A stretch of DNA of 64,000 bases from Agrobacterium tumefaciens (GTDB lineage Bacteria > Pseudomonadota > Alphaproteobacteria > Rhizobiales > Rhizobiaceae), in contig JAGIAH010000002.1 of assembly GCA_017744915.1 (NCBI GenBank), positions 496,001 through 560,000 of the forward strand, in the 5' to 3' direction. Position 1 is the stretch's first letter, and the number at the start of each line of letters is the position of its first letter. Position numbers and translations under genes: made by a program. The notes beneath the pieces are model-generated. The model was given only the letters and a program-made list of their open reading frames with translations, did not search any database and was not told where the DNA came from. This document shows positions 33,837-44,884 of this stretch, in pieces.

Positions 33837-34922
33837 TTACCGATTGCCCAGACCGGCGCCCGTTTCTTCATCGAAGAGGTGCATGTCAGCCGGGTTAATA
33901 TCGAGGCCGATGACCTCGCCGGCCTTCACTGCGCTGCGTCCCTGCACCGCGATGACCACCTCGGTGGAGGTGCCGAGGGTGAGGAAGGTGGCCGAGCCGG
34001 TCGTTTCCACGGCGGACACATGCAGCGTCAATGCCGCACCTTCTGCCGCTGTGGGCCGGATATGTTCCGGCCGGATGCCGACGATCACATGTTTGCCCGG
34101 CGGCAGGGAAGCCGGAGCCCTGATCGATTGTTGCGGTTCATCTTCGCCGAATTGCAGCAGCAGCGAAGCGCCATCCGGGCTGACCGTTGCCGGAATGAAA
34201 TTCATCGCCGGCGAGCCGATGAAACCTGCAACGAAACGATTGACCGGGCGGTCGTAGAGTTCCAGCGGCGTTCCCTGCTGTTCGATGATGCCATCGCGCA
34301 TGACGACGACATGATCGGCCATGGTCATCGCCTCGATCTGATCATGGGTAACATAGACCGAAGTGGCATGCAGGCGATCGTGCAGCGCGCGGATTTCCTT
34401 GCGCATATGGACGCGCAACGCCGCGTCGAGGTTGGAAAGCGGCTCATCGAACAGGAAGGCCTGCGGATTGCGGATGATTGCCCGGCTCATGGCCACGCGC
34501 TGGCGCTGGCCGCCGGAGAGTTCACGCGGATAACGCTTCATCAGCTTTGAAAGGCCTGTCGTGGCCGCAACCTCTTCCGCCGCCTTGCGGGCTTCCGCCT
34601 TGGCGACGCCGCGCATGCGCAGCGAATAGGTGAGGTTCTCTTCCACAGTCATGTGCGGGTAGAGCGCATAGGACTGGAACACCATGGCCACATCGCGCTT
34701 GCGCGGCGGCACACCGTTCATCAGCGTGCCGGCAATGCGCATGTCGCCGGCCGATATGCTCTCCAGCCCGGCGAGCGAACGCAAAAGGGTGGACTTGCCG
34801 CAGCCGGAGGGGCCGACAAGTGCGACGAAGGTGCCCTTCTTGATGGAAAGGTTGATATTTTTCAGAGCATGGAAGGCGCCGTAATATTTATTGACGCCGG
34901 AAAGTTCGATCTGAAGGGTCAT
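33837..34922 (-). CDS. Sugar ABC transporter ATPase (MalK/UgpC/MsmK type)
   Basis: 361 residues. Walker A GPSGCGKST, signature LSGGQRQR, Walker B LFDEPLSNLDA, H-loop VYVTHDQ, and a C-terminal MalK-like regulatory domain with GIRPEHI and an OB-type fold (about 240-361). It powers import with the two permeases. The start is the ATG at 34922, which overlaps the permease stop (ATGA); a longer frame lies inside that permease. It is the last gene of the LacI-controlled operon. Confidence 0.95.
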   Translation of the reverse strand: MTLQIELSGVNKYYGAFHALKNINLSIKKGTFVALVGPSGCGKSTLLRSLAGLESISAGDMRIAGTLMNGVPPRKRDVAMVFQSYALYPHMTVEENLTYSLRMRGVAKAEARKAAEEVAATTGLSKLMKRYPRELSGGQRQRVAMSRAIIRNPQAFLFDEPLSNLDAALRVHMRKEIRALHDRLHATSVYVTHDQIEAMTMADHVVVMRDGIIEQQGTPLELYDRPVNRFVAGFIGSPAMNFIPATVSPDGASLLLQFGEDEPQQSIRAPASLPPGKHVIVGIRPEHIRPTAAEGAALTLHVSAVETTGSATFLTLGTSTEVVIAVQGRSAVKAGEVIGLDINPADMHLFDEETGAGLGNR

Positions 34923-35746
34923 TTGAGCGCTCCTGATGTCAGGCCGGAAACGATGCGGCGCTGCAAGAGAATGAACAGGGCGAGAATGGGCGTCACATAC
35001 ATGGTCGCATAGGCCATGATGTTGTTCCATTCGCTGGTATTGGGGCCCATGAAGGAATTGAGGCCGACGCTGGCGGGCTGCAATTCCGCCGCCTGGATCA
35101 TCGATTTCGAATAAACGAATTCACCGAAGGCCTGCATGAAGATGAGGATGGCGCTGACGAGGATGCCGTTTCTGGCAAGCGGCAGTACGATGTGGAAGAA
35201 AGCGCCGACCCGCGAATTGCCGTCCACCAGCGCCGCCTCTTCCAGTTCCTGCGGCACGGCCATGAAGGTGGCGCGCACCAGTACAACAAAGAAGGGCATG
35301 CTTTTGGCCGCAATGGCGAGGATGACCGACAGACGCGGATAATCCAGAAGCCCGAACTGTGAGAAACCAACGAAGATCGGCGTGATCATCAGCGATGCCG
35401 GCAGTACCTGCAGCATGAGGATCAGGAACAGGCCGATATCCACCCAGACGTTTCGATACCGGGCCAGAACATAGGCACAGCCGACGCCGAGAATGGTGAT
35501 CAAGAGCACCGCACTGGAGGCGATCAGCACCGAATTCCACAGGTAGCGCCCCATGTTGCGACTTTCCCAGACATAGGCATAGGTCTGCCATTGCGGGTCG
35601 CTGGGCCAGAAGGCGGGCGGATTGGCGAACATTTCCGAGCCGCTCTTGAGCGAGGTCAGATACATCCAGTAGAGCGGAAAGAGATAGATGATCGCGAGAA
35701 TGATGGCGATGGCCAGCATCAGGCGGTTGCGGTTGGTGATGCTCAT
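34919..35746 (-). CDS. Sugar ABC transporter permease (MalG type)
   Basis: 275 residues with about six membrane helices. The EAA loop is seen in VPQELEEAALVDGNSRVGAFFHIVLPLARNG. It is the second permease of a carbohydrate uptake 1 (CUT1) transporter. The start overlaps the MalF-type permease stop by 4 bp and its own stop overlaps the ATPase start, so translation is coupled. Confidence 0.94.
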   Translation of the reverse strand: MSITNRNRLMLAIAIILAIIYLFPLYWMYLTSLKSGSEMFANPPAFWPSDPQWQTYAYVWESRNMGRYLWNSVLIASSAVLLITILGVGCAYVLARYRNVWVDIGLFLILMLQVLPASLMITPIFVGFSQFGLLDYPRLSVILAIAAKSMPFFVVLVRATFMAVPQELEEAALVDGNSRVGAFFHIVLPLARNGILVSAILIFMQAFGEFVYSKSMIQAAELQPASVGLNSFMGPNTSEWNNIMAYATMYVTPILALFILLQRRIVSGLTSGALK

Positions 35747-36645
35747 CCGCGCACCTCATGCCGTGTCGAGCGCACATAAACGACGGAAGCCAGCATGACA
35801 AAAACGATCATGATGACGGATATCGTCGCGCCCTTGGCGAAATCATATTGCCGGAAGGAAAGATCCCAGGCCCAATATTGCGCCACGTTGGAACTATTGT
35901 TCGGCCCGCCATCGGTAATGGCGGCGAAAAGGTCGAATTGCTGCAGCGTGAAGATCAGGCCGAGCGAGACGATAGCGCCGATGGTGGAGCGCATCATCGG
36001 CAGGGTGATGGTGTAGAAACGCTGCCAGGCGCTGGCGCCATCCAGTTCCGCCGCCTCGTAGAGATCGCCGGGAATGGAGGCGAGGCCTACCGAAAGCAGG
36101 ATCATGTTGAAGGAGGTGCCGAGCCAGATATTGGCGATGACGACGGCCCAGAGCGAAAAATTCGCATCCGAACGCCAGAAGATATTGCCCGATATCAGGC
36201 CGCTTTCCCGCAGGAAGAAATTCAGGACGCCGAAATCGCCCGAGAGAATCCAGTTCCAGATGGCGCCTACGACGAGGCCGGGCATGACCCAGGACACCAG
36301 GAACAGGCCGCGCAGCCAGGTGGCGCCCGGAAAATTCACCCAGAAGAACAGCGCCAGGCCGAAGCCGATGGCGAACTGCCCGGCAATGGAGGCGACGACG
36401 AAAGTGACGGTGTTCATCAGGATCGGCAGGGTTTCAGGCTGCCGGAACAGATCGACATAATTGCGGAAACCGACGAACGGGCGCACGAAGGTGCCCAGAC
36501 TGAACATGTCGACTTCCTGAAAACTCATGACGATGTTGTAGATAAGCGGCAATCCCGCCATGACGAACAGGAAGCCCAAAGGCAAGGCGACCAGGACGAT
36601 GTCGAAACCGCGACCGTCGCTGACGCTGGAAAACAGTCTTTTCAT
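35743..36645 (-). CDS. Sugar ABC transporter permease (MalF type)
   Basis: 300 residues with about six membrane helices. EAA loop: IPGDLYEAAELDGASAWQRFYTITLPMMRS. It pairs with the MalG-type permease. It lies 116 bp after the binding-protein gene, with a GC hairpin in that gap. Confidence 0.94.
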   Translation of the reverse strand: MKRLFSSVSDGRGFDIVLVALPLGFLFVMAGLPLIYNIVMSFQEVDMFSLGTFVRPFVGFRNYVDLFRQPETLPILMNTVTFVVASIAGQFAIGFGLALFFWVNFPGATWLRGLFLVSWVMPGLVVGAIWNWILSGDFGVLNFFLRESGLISGNIFWRSDANFSLWAVVIANIWLGTSFNMILLSVGLASIPGDLYEAAELDGASAWQRFYTITLPMMRSTIGAIVSLGLIFTLQQFDLFAAITDGGPNNSSNVAQYWAWDLSFRQYDFAKGATISVIMIVFVMLASVVYVRSTRHEVRG

Positions 36646-36724
36646 GAAACATCCTCACAAGCTCCGATCGGGGCCGCCGCTGCATGTCGCAGCAGGCAGC
36701 CCCACCGGGAGGAACCCCGTGGAT

Positions 36725-36750
36725 GGGGGGCCGGATGAACCCGGCCGCCC
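36725..36750 (-). terminator. Stem-loop after the sugar-binding protein gene
   Basis: A near-perfect 10-bp stem (36725-36734 with 36741-36750, one mismatch, 6-nt loop) starts 12 nt after the binding-protein stop on the minus strand, without T-run. Such hairpins between malE- and malF-type genes commonly protect the abundant binding-protein mRNA. Confidence 0.5.
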
Positions 36751-36761
36751 GCCCATATGGA

Positions 36762-38959
<2,198 letters not shown>

Positions 38960-38971
38960 GTCTTTCAGTCC

Positions 38972-40006
38972 TTATGCTGCAATTGAAACACGCTGGCCGA
39001 GGCGGGCGCTTTCAATCGCGCCGATCACCATGGCAAGGCTGTTGATGTTGTCGAAAGAGGCCGTCTCCGGCATCTCGCCGGTGCGGATGGATTCGAGGAA
39101 GGAGAGAATGACGCTGGCATGGCCTCGCGTATCCTTCTCGGAAACGGCATCGGAAACGTTTACGGTCTTGAATCCACGCAGAAGTCCCTGGTCATCGCCG
39201 GCCACGGAGGCGGAGAAATTGTCTTCACCGTCCCAGAGGATCATTCCCTTCGAGCCGATAAGCCGCCAGCGCGCTTCCCAGCTGGTCCGCTCGCCTTCGG
39301 CGCACCATGAACCGCGATAGGTGAAGACGACATCATTCGAGAACTCGAAAATAGCGTTGGCGCTCGCCCCATGGGCATACCAGGAGCCGGCCGGGTTCTT
39401 CTCCACACAAAAGACGGAGAGGGGCTTTTCATTGGCGACGAAACGGGCTGCATCGAAGGTGTGGATCGCCATGTCGAGAAGCAGGACGTTCTTCATCTCT
39501 TCACGGAAGCCACCGAAATGCGGGCCGAGGAAGAAATCGCAATGGATGGCCGTCAGATCACCGATGACGCCGTCTTCCAGCGCGCGGCGCAGCCGCCGGA
39601 TACCGGCAATAAACCGCCGATTTTGCACGACGGCATGAATTTTACCGGCTTTTTTCGCCAGTTCCACCAGCGTGGCGGCTTCCTCCATCGAGGCGGCAAG
39701 CGGCTTTTCGCTGAGGACATGGCACCCGGCCTCGAGACCGGCTTCAACCACGGCAAAGCGTGCCTGCGGGATGACGATGTCAAAAAGGATGTCGGCTTTC
39801 GTTTCGGCAAGAACCGCGCGAAGATCGGTGCCGATGACCGCGTCGGTGAGGGCGAATTCTTCGGCAAGCGCGCGGGCCGTGTTCTCGTTCAGATCCACCA
39901 GACCGGCGATCCTGATCGCGCCGGAAATCTCCGGCGTGGATTGAATGGCGCGCAACCAGCCTTTGGCCATAGCTCCGCACCCGCATAAAACGGCATTAAA
40001 TGTCAT
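38972..40006 (-). CDS. Gfo/Idh/MocA family oxidoreductase
   Basis: 344 residues. The Rossmann motif GCGAMAKGW is at the N-terminus, SEKPLA carries the conserved EKP lysine, and DMAIHTFDAARF carries the catalytic Asp-His pair. These enzymes oxidise or reduce secondary hydroxyls of sugars with NAD(P). It is the first gene of the minus-strand operon behind the operator at 40052-40067. A second sequence nearly identical to that operator lies inside this gene at 39150-39165. Confidence 0.93.
   Translation of the reverse strand: MTFNAVLCGCGAMAKGWLRAIQSTPEISGAIRIAGLVDLNENTARALAEEFALTDAVIGTDLRAVLAETKADILFDIVIPQARFAVVEAGLEAGCHVLSEKPLAASMEEAATLVELAKKAGKIHAVVQNRRFIAGIRRLRRALEDGVIGDLTAIHCDFFLGPHFGGFREEMKNVLLLDMAIHTFDAARFVANEKPLSVFCVEKNPAGSWYAHGASANAIFEFSNDVVFTYRGSWCAEGERTSWEARWRLIGSKGMILWDGEDNFSASVAGDDQGLLRGFKTVNVSDAVSEKDTRGHASVILSFLESIRTGEMPETASFDNINSLAMVIGAIESARLGQRVSIAA
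39150..39165. promoter_or_regulatory. Candidate intragenic LacI operator
   Basis: TCGGAAACGTTTACGG inside the Gfo/Idh gene matches the main operator TCGTAAACGTTTACGA at 14 of 16 positions. It could be an auxiliary site for looping about 0.9 kb away, or chance. Confidence 0.35.
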
Positions 40007-40051
40007 CTCATCTCCCCGGGCTCTTTCGCAAACTCCTCTTTGCGCAGAGCG

Positions 40052-40067
40052 TCGTAAACGTTTACGA
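40052..40067. promoter_or_regulatory. LacI-type operator in the divergent promoter
   Basis: TCGTAAACGTTTACGA is a perfect 16-bp palindrome with the central CG typical of LacI-family operators. It lies 46 bp before the Gfo/Idh start and 79 bp before the divergent lacI start, so both may be controlled by it. Confidence 0.8.
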
Positions 40068-40145
40068 GACTATGCCAATGATGTTAGATATGTCAAGACC
40101 GTTAAGGGACGCGTTGATTGCGCGTCAGGCCTGGGAGGGGAATGC

Positions 40146-41180
40146 ATGAAAGGAATCCGTCAGCTTGCCGACTATCTGGAGATATCGATAGGCACCGTTT
40201 CCCGTGCCCTGAACGGCAAGCCCGATGTGAACGAAGAGACGCGGCGACGTGTTCTCGAAGCGGCGGAAAAGCTCGGTTATGTGGCCAACCAGTCCGGCCG
40301 CAGCCTCAGGCAGGGAACCACCAATGTCGTCGGCCTGATGACCGGCAGCGACGCGCAGACCGTTGAAAACTCCGATAACTTCTTCCTAGGGGTGACGGAC
40401 GGTCTGCAAAGCGTGTTTTCCGGGCATAATCTCGATCTCATCGTTCTACCTTGCCCGGGGGAAGAGGACCCGGATGAATATCTGAAGCGTATGGTGGCGC
40501 GGCGCATGGTGGATGCGATGATCATTTCCGCCACCCGGCGGACCGACAAGCGCGTGGATTTCCTGAAGCAGACCCGTCTGCCTTTCGTGTCGCTTGGACG
40601 CACCGCCTCCAGCGACAATCACGCCTGGATCGACCTTGATTTCGAGGGTGTGGCGAAAAACGCCGTCGACCGCCTTGTTGCTGCCGGACATCGTTCGATT
40701 GCGGTTGCGGTGCCGGACAGCGATATCAATCTCGGCTACGTTTTTCTGGAGGGGTACAGGCGTGCGCTGGAAGACAATGGCATCGCTTACGATTCTTCCC
40801 TGGTCATCCGCGCGAAATCGAGCGAGCAGGGCGGTTATCACGCCGCCAGCGAATGGCTGCAGATGCGGCCCCGGCCAACGGCGATCGTGCTGATCTACGA
40901 GCTGATGGCGGTCGGCCTTTATCGCCGTCTTGCGGAAGTGGGGCTGAAACCGGGGCGGGATCTCGCCGTCATCGGCTTCCGCGACGGTCCGCGCGGCCAG
41001 TTTCTGGAACCGCGGCTGACCAGTTTCCGCATGTCCCTGCATGATCTCGGCGTGACGGTGGCGCAGACGCTCTTGTCGACCATGCCGGCTTATGCGCCCT
41101 TCTACCCCGAGCAGGCCCGCCATTGCATCTGGCCGATGCTGCTTGTGGCGGGGGAGAGCGACCCTCCACCCGCGCCATAG
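40146..41180 (+). CDS. LacI family regulator of the adjacent sugar ABC operon
   Basis: 344 residues. DNA-binding part: IRQLADYLEISIGTVSRALNGKPDVNEETRRRVLEAAEKLGYVAN, then a type I binding-protein core (HAWIDLDFEGVAKNAVDRLVAAGHRSIAVAVPD). The start is the ATG at 40146, preceded by GGGAGGGG; an upstream frame lacks one. It is divergent from the Gfo/Idh-isomerase-ABC operon and shares the palindromic operator, so it most likely represses that operon and itself until a sugar is bound. Confidence 0.93.
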   Translation: MKGIRQLADYLEISIGTVSRALNGKPDVNEETRRRVLEAAEKLGYVANQSGRSLRQGTTNVVGLMTGSDAQTVENSDNFFLGVTDGLQSVFSGHNLDLIVLPCPGEEDPDEYLKRMVARRMVDAMIISATRRTDKRVDFLKQTRLPFVSLGRTASSDNHAWIDLDFEGVAKNAVDRLVAAGHRSIAVAVPDSDINLGYVFLEGYRRALEDNGIAYDSSLVIRAKSSEQGGYHAASEWLQMRPRPTAIVLIYELMAVGLYRRLAEVGLKPGRDLAVIGFRDGPRGQFLEPRLTSFRMSLHDLGVTVAQTLLSTMPAYAPFYPEQARHCIWPMLLVAGESDPPPAP

Positions 41181-41246
41181 GCGAGGCGCGCGGGAGCGCC
41201 GAATTCGAAGGCCGGGATCACGGGGACAGGCTGGCCCTTGCGTGCG

Positions 41247-42125
41247 TCAGAGTTTGTAATCCTCAATGCTCACGACGCCGAACGGATTGAATTTATAGCT
41301 GTCCTCCTCATACCGCGTGTCATCGGACAGGGCTGCATGACGCGCCTTCACCGTCTTTTCCACGCCGTCACGGGCCATCTGATCGGCAATGTCGTCCATC
41401 AGGGCGGCGATCTTCAACTGCTCGGCATTGGTTGAGGGCAGTTTGTCGTCTTTGCGGATGAAATTTACCCGCACGTCGGGCAGCCCGACCAGATGGAACC
41501 CGACGCTCGCCATGCCATCGGCATCGCCGCCGATGGGGCGGCGTGCGAAGGCGAGGCGGCAGGTCCTCGCGAGCGCCAGCGGATCATCGGACGCTGCTTC
41601 ACGGCGCGATTGCTCGAACAATTCCTTCCAGCGCCGCGCTCCATGCGCGACACCGGCGCTTTCGCCCTTTACCGCAATGGCGCCGTGGCCAAACATATGC
41701 TGTGCGAACTGCAGGGCTTTCGCGGATGTCACGACCGCATTTTCCGCGGCCATTGATGGGCCGAGCACATAAAGAACCGAGCCATGCCCCGCGACGGCCT
41801 CCTCGTCGGTCTTCTGATAGGTCTCCGGATCGACACGATCCCAGCAGACGGCGAAGGACCGTTCCATCCGGTCGTCCGGCTCATCCTGCGAATAATCCTC
41901 ATCGATACTGAAATCGGCGGCAAATGCGTCGATGGCGGCACGCGCGCCCTGCTGGAGCGTCGCAAGGCCGTTCTCCGTTCCGAGGAAACACAGAATGTGC
42001 CGGGGTTCGTATTCCGAGCGGGACACTGCAAAGGCCGATGGTTTGTTCGCCGCCCTGCCGAGGGACGGCGTCCCCAGAACGAGACCGCCCAAAAAAGCGA
42101 GAACGCCGCGACGCCCTGAATTCAT
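41247..42125 (-). CDS. Tat-signal protein of unknown function
   Basis: 292 residues. The N-terminus GRRGVLAFLGGLVLGTPSLGRAA has a twin Arg before a hydrophobic core and an AxA-like site, fitting a Tat or Sec signal. The mature part (FAVSRSEYEPRHILCFLGTENGLATLQQG, AADFSIDEDYSQDEPDDRMERSFAVCWDRVDPET) shows no motif I know. The gene is alone on its strand and converges on the LacI gene. A periplasmic role is likely; nothing more can be said. Confidence 0.75.
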   Translation of the reverse strand: MNSGRRGVLAFLGGLVLGTPSLGRAANKPSAFAVSRSEYEPRHILCFLGTENGLATLQQGARAAIDAFAADFSIDEDYSQDEPDDRMERSFAVCWDRVDPETYQKTDEEAVAGHGSVLYVLGPSMAAENAVVTSAKALQFAQHMFGHGAIAVKGESAGVAHGARRWKELFEQSRREAASDDPLALARTCRLAFARRPIGGDADGMASVGFHLVGLPDVRVNFIRKDDKLPSTNAEQLKIAALMDDIADQMARDGVEKTVKARHAALSDDTRYEEDSYKFNPFGVVSIEDYKL

Positions 42126-42232
42126 CCTCTGCCCCCAATAACTCCACCAACGGATCGGAGCGTTTTATATCGGCATCTTCATTCAGGCCATATTGCCTGC
42201 GTCTTTTTTTAACCTCGCGGCCATCGAAAGAC

Positions 42233-42271
42233 GTGTGGTGGCAAAAACGCCTACGCGTTTCGCCACCACAC
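42233..42271 (-). terminator. Terminator of the SDR gene
   Basis: A 10-bp perfect stem (42233-42242 with 42262-42271) is extended inward by AAACGC/GCGTTT with a CTAC loop. It begins 23 nt after the SDR stop on the minus strand. The T content afterwards is weak. Confidence 0.65.
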
Positions 42272-42294
42272 CATGAATGCGGATCGTAGGGGGA

Positions 42295-43068
42295 TTATTT
42301 GGTGGTGTAACCGCCATTGACCAGAATGGTCTGTCCGGTCATCCACCAGCCGTCCGAGACGAGAAAGCGGATATAGGGAACGATGTCCTCGATATCGGTG
42401 AGGCCGGTCTTCGAGAAGCCGGAAAGGGCGGCGGCGCTCTTGTGATAGGCCTGTGCGTCCGGTGTTTCCTGACCGTAGAAAAACGGCGTGTCCATCGGGC
42501 CGGGACCGATCGCCGTCACCGAGATGCCGCGTTCGCCGAATTCCTTGGCGGCAGCGCGGGTGAAGTGCTCCACCGGCGCCTTGGTGCCGGCATAACTCGC
42601 GTAAAACGGCGTGAAGGCGCCCAGTAGCGAGGTGACGAGGGTGCAGATCCTGCCATTGTCATTAACGTGGCGACCGGCTTGCTGGAGGAAAAAGAAGGCC
42701 GACTTGGAATTGACGGCGGTCATTTCGTCATATTCGGCTTCCGATGTCTCGAGGATCGGTTTTTTCAGCACCTTGCCGACCGTGTTGATGGCGATATCCG
42801 GGCGGCCGATGGCGGCGACGGCATCGCTGAACAGTTTTTCGACGGCGCCTGCCGTGGTGAGATTGGCCTGGAGAGCGACTGCCTCGGCGCCAGCCGCCTT
42901 CACGGCAGCAACGGTCGCGTCCGCATCGGCCTTGGCGGCGGCGCTGTTATAGTGGATGGCGATTGCGCTCGCGCCCTGGGCGGCGAAATCGCGGGCGATC
43001 AACCCACCGAGATTTTTCGCGCCGCCGGCGATGATGACTGTTTTGCCCTTGATGGAATGATCGGTCAT
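42295..43068 (-). CDS. SDR family oxidoreductase
   Basis: 257 residues. Cofactor motif GGAKNLGG (16-23), NTVGK in place of NNAG, catalytic YAGTK near 158-162 (SYAGTK), and a C-terminal TGQTILVNGGYT. It is a classical SDR. It is divergent from a LysR gene with a LysR-type dyad in the 136-bp gap, the usual arrangement of a target gene and its regulator. Substrate unknown; redox of a small hydroxyl or carbonyl compound is expected. Confidence 0.92.
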   Translation of the reverse strand: MTDHSIKGKTVIIAGGAKNLGGLIARDFAAQGASAIAIHYNSAAAKADADATVAAVKAAGAEAVALQANLTTAGAVEKLFSDAVAAIGRPDIAINTVGKVLKKPILETSEAEYDEMTAVNSKSAFFFLQQAGRHVNDNGRICTLVTSLLGAFTPFYASYAGTKAPVEHFTRAAAKEFGERGISVTAIGPGPMDTPFFYGQETPDAQAYHKSAAALSGFSKTGLTDIEDIVPYIRFLVSDGWWMTGQTILVNGGYTTK

Positions 43069-43161
43069 GGATCGGCCTCCTGTGCCTGGGTCCGGCCACG
43101 TTTGCGGCCGCTTTCATGGCAACAGGATATCGTCTAGGATTGCGCGATAAAGGTGATCATT

Positions 43162-43178
43162 CTGACATGACCTGTCAG
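43162..43178. promoter_or_regulatory. LysR-type operator
   Basis: CTGACATGACCTGTCAG: 6-bp inverted repeats around TGACC, containing a T-N11-A core, in the gap between the SDR gene and the divergent lysR. Confidence 0.6.
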
Positions 43179-43204
43179 GAAATCCGCACAATAAAGGTTT
43201 TCCA

Positions 43205-44104
43205 TTGGACCGCATCGACCTGTTCCGCATCTTCACCCGTGTCGTCGACTGTGCGAGTTTCACACGCGCTGCCGATACGCTCGGCATTCCGCGTTCTTCT
43301 GTTTCGGCGGCCGTGCTGGAGCTGGAAGGGCGCGTTGGTGCGCGGTTGCTCAACCGCACCACCCGCAAGGTCTCGCCGACCGAAGATGGTTCGGCCTTTT
43401 ACGAACGCTGCCAGCGGCTGATCGCCGATGTCGAAGATGCGGAAAACCTGTTCCGGCAGACAGCGGCGCAGCCTTCCGGCCGGCTGCGGATCGATGTGCC
43501 GGGCCGGATCGGCCGGCTGGTCATTGCACCCGCCTTGGCGGAATTTCTCGACCTTTATCCGCAGATCGACATAAGCCTTGGCGTCACGGATCGTGCCGTC
43601 GATCTGGTGGAGGACAATATCGATTGTGTGCTGCGGGTCGGGTCACTCAGCGATTCCGGCCTGATTGCGCGGCCTATCGGCAAGCTGCCGCTCATCAATG
43701 TCGCAAGCCCTGCCTATCTGGAGCGTCACGGCACTCCGGGGGCTCCGCAGGATCTGCCCCGCCACTGGGCCATCAATTACGCATCACCCTCCAGCGGGCG
43801 CGTGGAAAACTGGGAATGGATCGAAGGCGAGACGCTGCATTCGGTTTCCATGCGTGGCCGTGTCACCGTCAACAATGCCGAGGCCTATATCGCCTGCTGT
43901 CTCGCCGGCCTCGGCTTGATCCAGATACCGGCTTACGATGTCAGGCCGCATCTGGAGAGCGGCGAACTTATTGAAGTCATGCCGAACCATCGGGCCGAGC
44001 CTATGCCGATGACCTTGCTTTATCCCCATCGCCAGCATTTGTCGCGGCGATTGCAGGTCTTTGCGGAATGGCTGGAGGTCCTGCTGCGGAGGCAGCTTCT
44101 GTAA
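43205..44104 (+). CDS. LysR family transcriptional regulator
   Basis: 299 residues. N-terminal winged helix (DLFRIFTRVVDCASFTRAADTLGIPRSSVSAAVLELEGRVGARLLNRTTRKVSPTEDG), then a LysR substrate-binding domain of the DsdC/AaeR-like group (LDLYPQIDISLGVTDRAVDLVEDNIDCVLRVG). It starts at TTG 43205, preceded by AAAGG; no better start is seen. It likely controls the divergent SDR gene through the dyad at 43162. Confidence 0.92.
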   Translation: MDRIDLFRIFTRVVDCASFTRAADTLGIPRSSVSAAVLELEGRVGARLLNRTTRKVSPTEDGSAFYERCQRLIADVEDAENLFRQTAAQPSGRLRIDVPGRIGRLVIAPALAEFLDLYPQIDISLGVTDRAVDLVEDNIDCVLRVGSLSDSGLIARPIGKLPLINVASPAYLERHGTPGAPQDLPRHWAINYASPSSGRVENWEWIEGETLHSVSMRGRVTVNNAEAYIACCLAGLGLIQIPAYDVRPHLESGELIEVMPNHRAEPMPMTLLYPHRQHLSRRLQVFAEWLEVLLRRQLL

Positions 44105-44180
44105 AGGCGGTGGCCGCAGTTAATCGGCTGGGAATGGTTCGACGCGATGCCGCTGTCGGGTCGCTGCGGCCATTCGCCCG

Positions 44181-44582
44181 TCAACCGCCATATTGGTTGT
44201 CTGTCACCTGCTCCATCCAGTCCACCACCTTGCCGTCCTTGACCTCCTGAAGCGCAATATGGGTCATGGAGATATTGGGTGCGGCGCCGTGCCAGTGCCT
44301 TTCACCCGGTGCGAACCAGATGATATCGCCGGGGCGAATCTCCTCCACCGGCCCACCTTCGCGCTGTGCGCGGCCAAACCCGGACACCACGATCAGGGTC
44401 TGGCCGAGGGGATGGGTGTGCCAGGCGGTGCGGGCACCGGGCTCGAAGGTGACCTGGGCGCCCTGCACCCGTTCGGCATCGAAGGGGTTGAAGAGCGGGT
44501 CGATGCGGACCGTTCCGGTGAACCAGGCTTCGGGGCCCTTTGTTGATGCCCGTGTTCCTGCGCGCAATATTTCCATGGTCAT
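44181..44582 (-). CDS. Cupin domain protein
   Basis: 133 residues, a single cupin barrel: motif 1 [19 protein letters not shown] and motif 2 [16 protein letters not shown], with His/His/Gln/His positions for a metal. It resembles small cupins annotated as carboxymuconolactone decarboxylase partners or as mandelonitrile lyase-like enzymes. It converges on lysR. AGGAGA lies just before two close ATGs (44582 and 44576); either could be the start. Function unknown. Confidence 0.88.
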   Translation of the reverse strand: MTMEILRAGTRASTKGPEAWFTGTVRIDPLFNPFDAERVQGAQVTFEPGARTAWHTHPLGQTLIVVSGFGRAQREGGPVEEIRPGDIIWFAPGERHWHGAAPNISMTHIALQEVKDGKVVDWMEQVTDNQYGG

Positions 44583-44803
44583 TCTCCTGACTGGTATCGT
44601 GTGGCGATTTGATGCGGGAATTCACCTCTTGTCCACAGGGGAGCGTGAAAAGCTGATCGAGCGGCAAGCTCCGGCGTGCTTCAAAACCCGGCGCCGCGCT
44701 CTTTTTCGAAGGGCTTATCTTGCTCTTTTATTGGCATTTTCCACCGCTGCCGGCCGGCCTTCCATCCCCCTCGCGCGCCTCCCGATAAAAATCATTCTCG
44801 GGA
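44583..44803. other. Intergenic region upstream of the glycoside transport cluster
   Basis: Apart from the promoter/operator block at 44804-44851 (listed separately), the 302-bp gap between the divergent cupin and binding-protein genes shows no gene or clear motif. The cupin promoter must lie in its left part. Confidence 0.5.
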
Positions 44804-44851
44804 TTGACTCAAATATGAAACCGGTTACATTCGCCAATGTAAACGGTTTCA
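44804..44851 (+). promoter_or_regulatory. Promoter with two LacI-type operators upstream of the Rbs-type sugar operon
   Basis: A -35 TTGACT (44804-44809) and a -10 like TACATT (44826-44831), 16 bp apart, are overlapped by two LacI-type sites: TGAAACCGGTTACA (44816-44829) and TGTAAACGGTTTCA (44838-44851), centres 22 bp apart. The two sites are inverted copies of each other with one difference. The likely repressor is the lacI gene at 49419. Confidence 0.75.
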
Positions 44852-44884
44852 TGGTTAGGAGCCGTGCTTGGAGGAGCAAATTTC

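Noticed and set aside
44112-44172. Inverted GGCCGCAG/CTGCGGCC between lysR and the cupin gene as a terminator
   Set aside because: The loop would be about 45 nt and there is no T-run.
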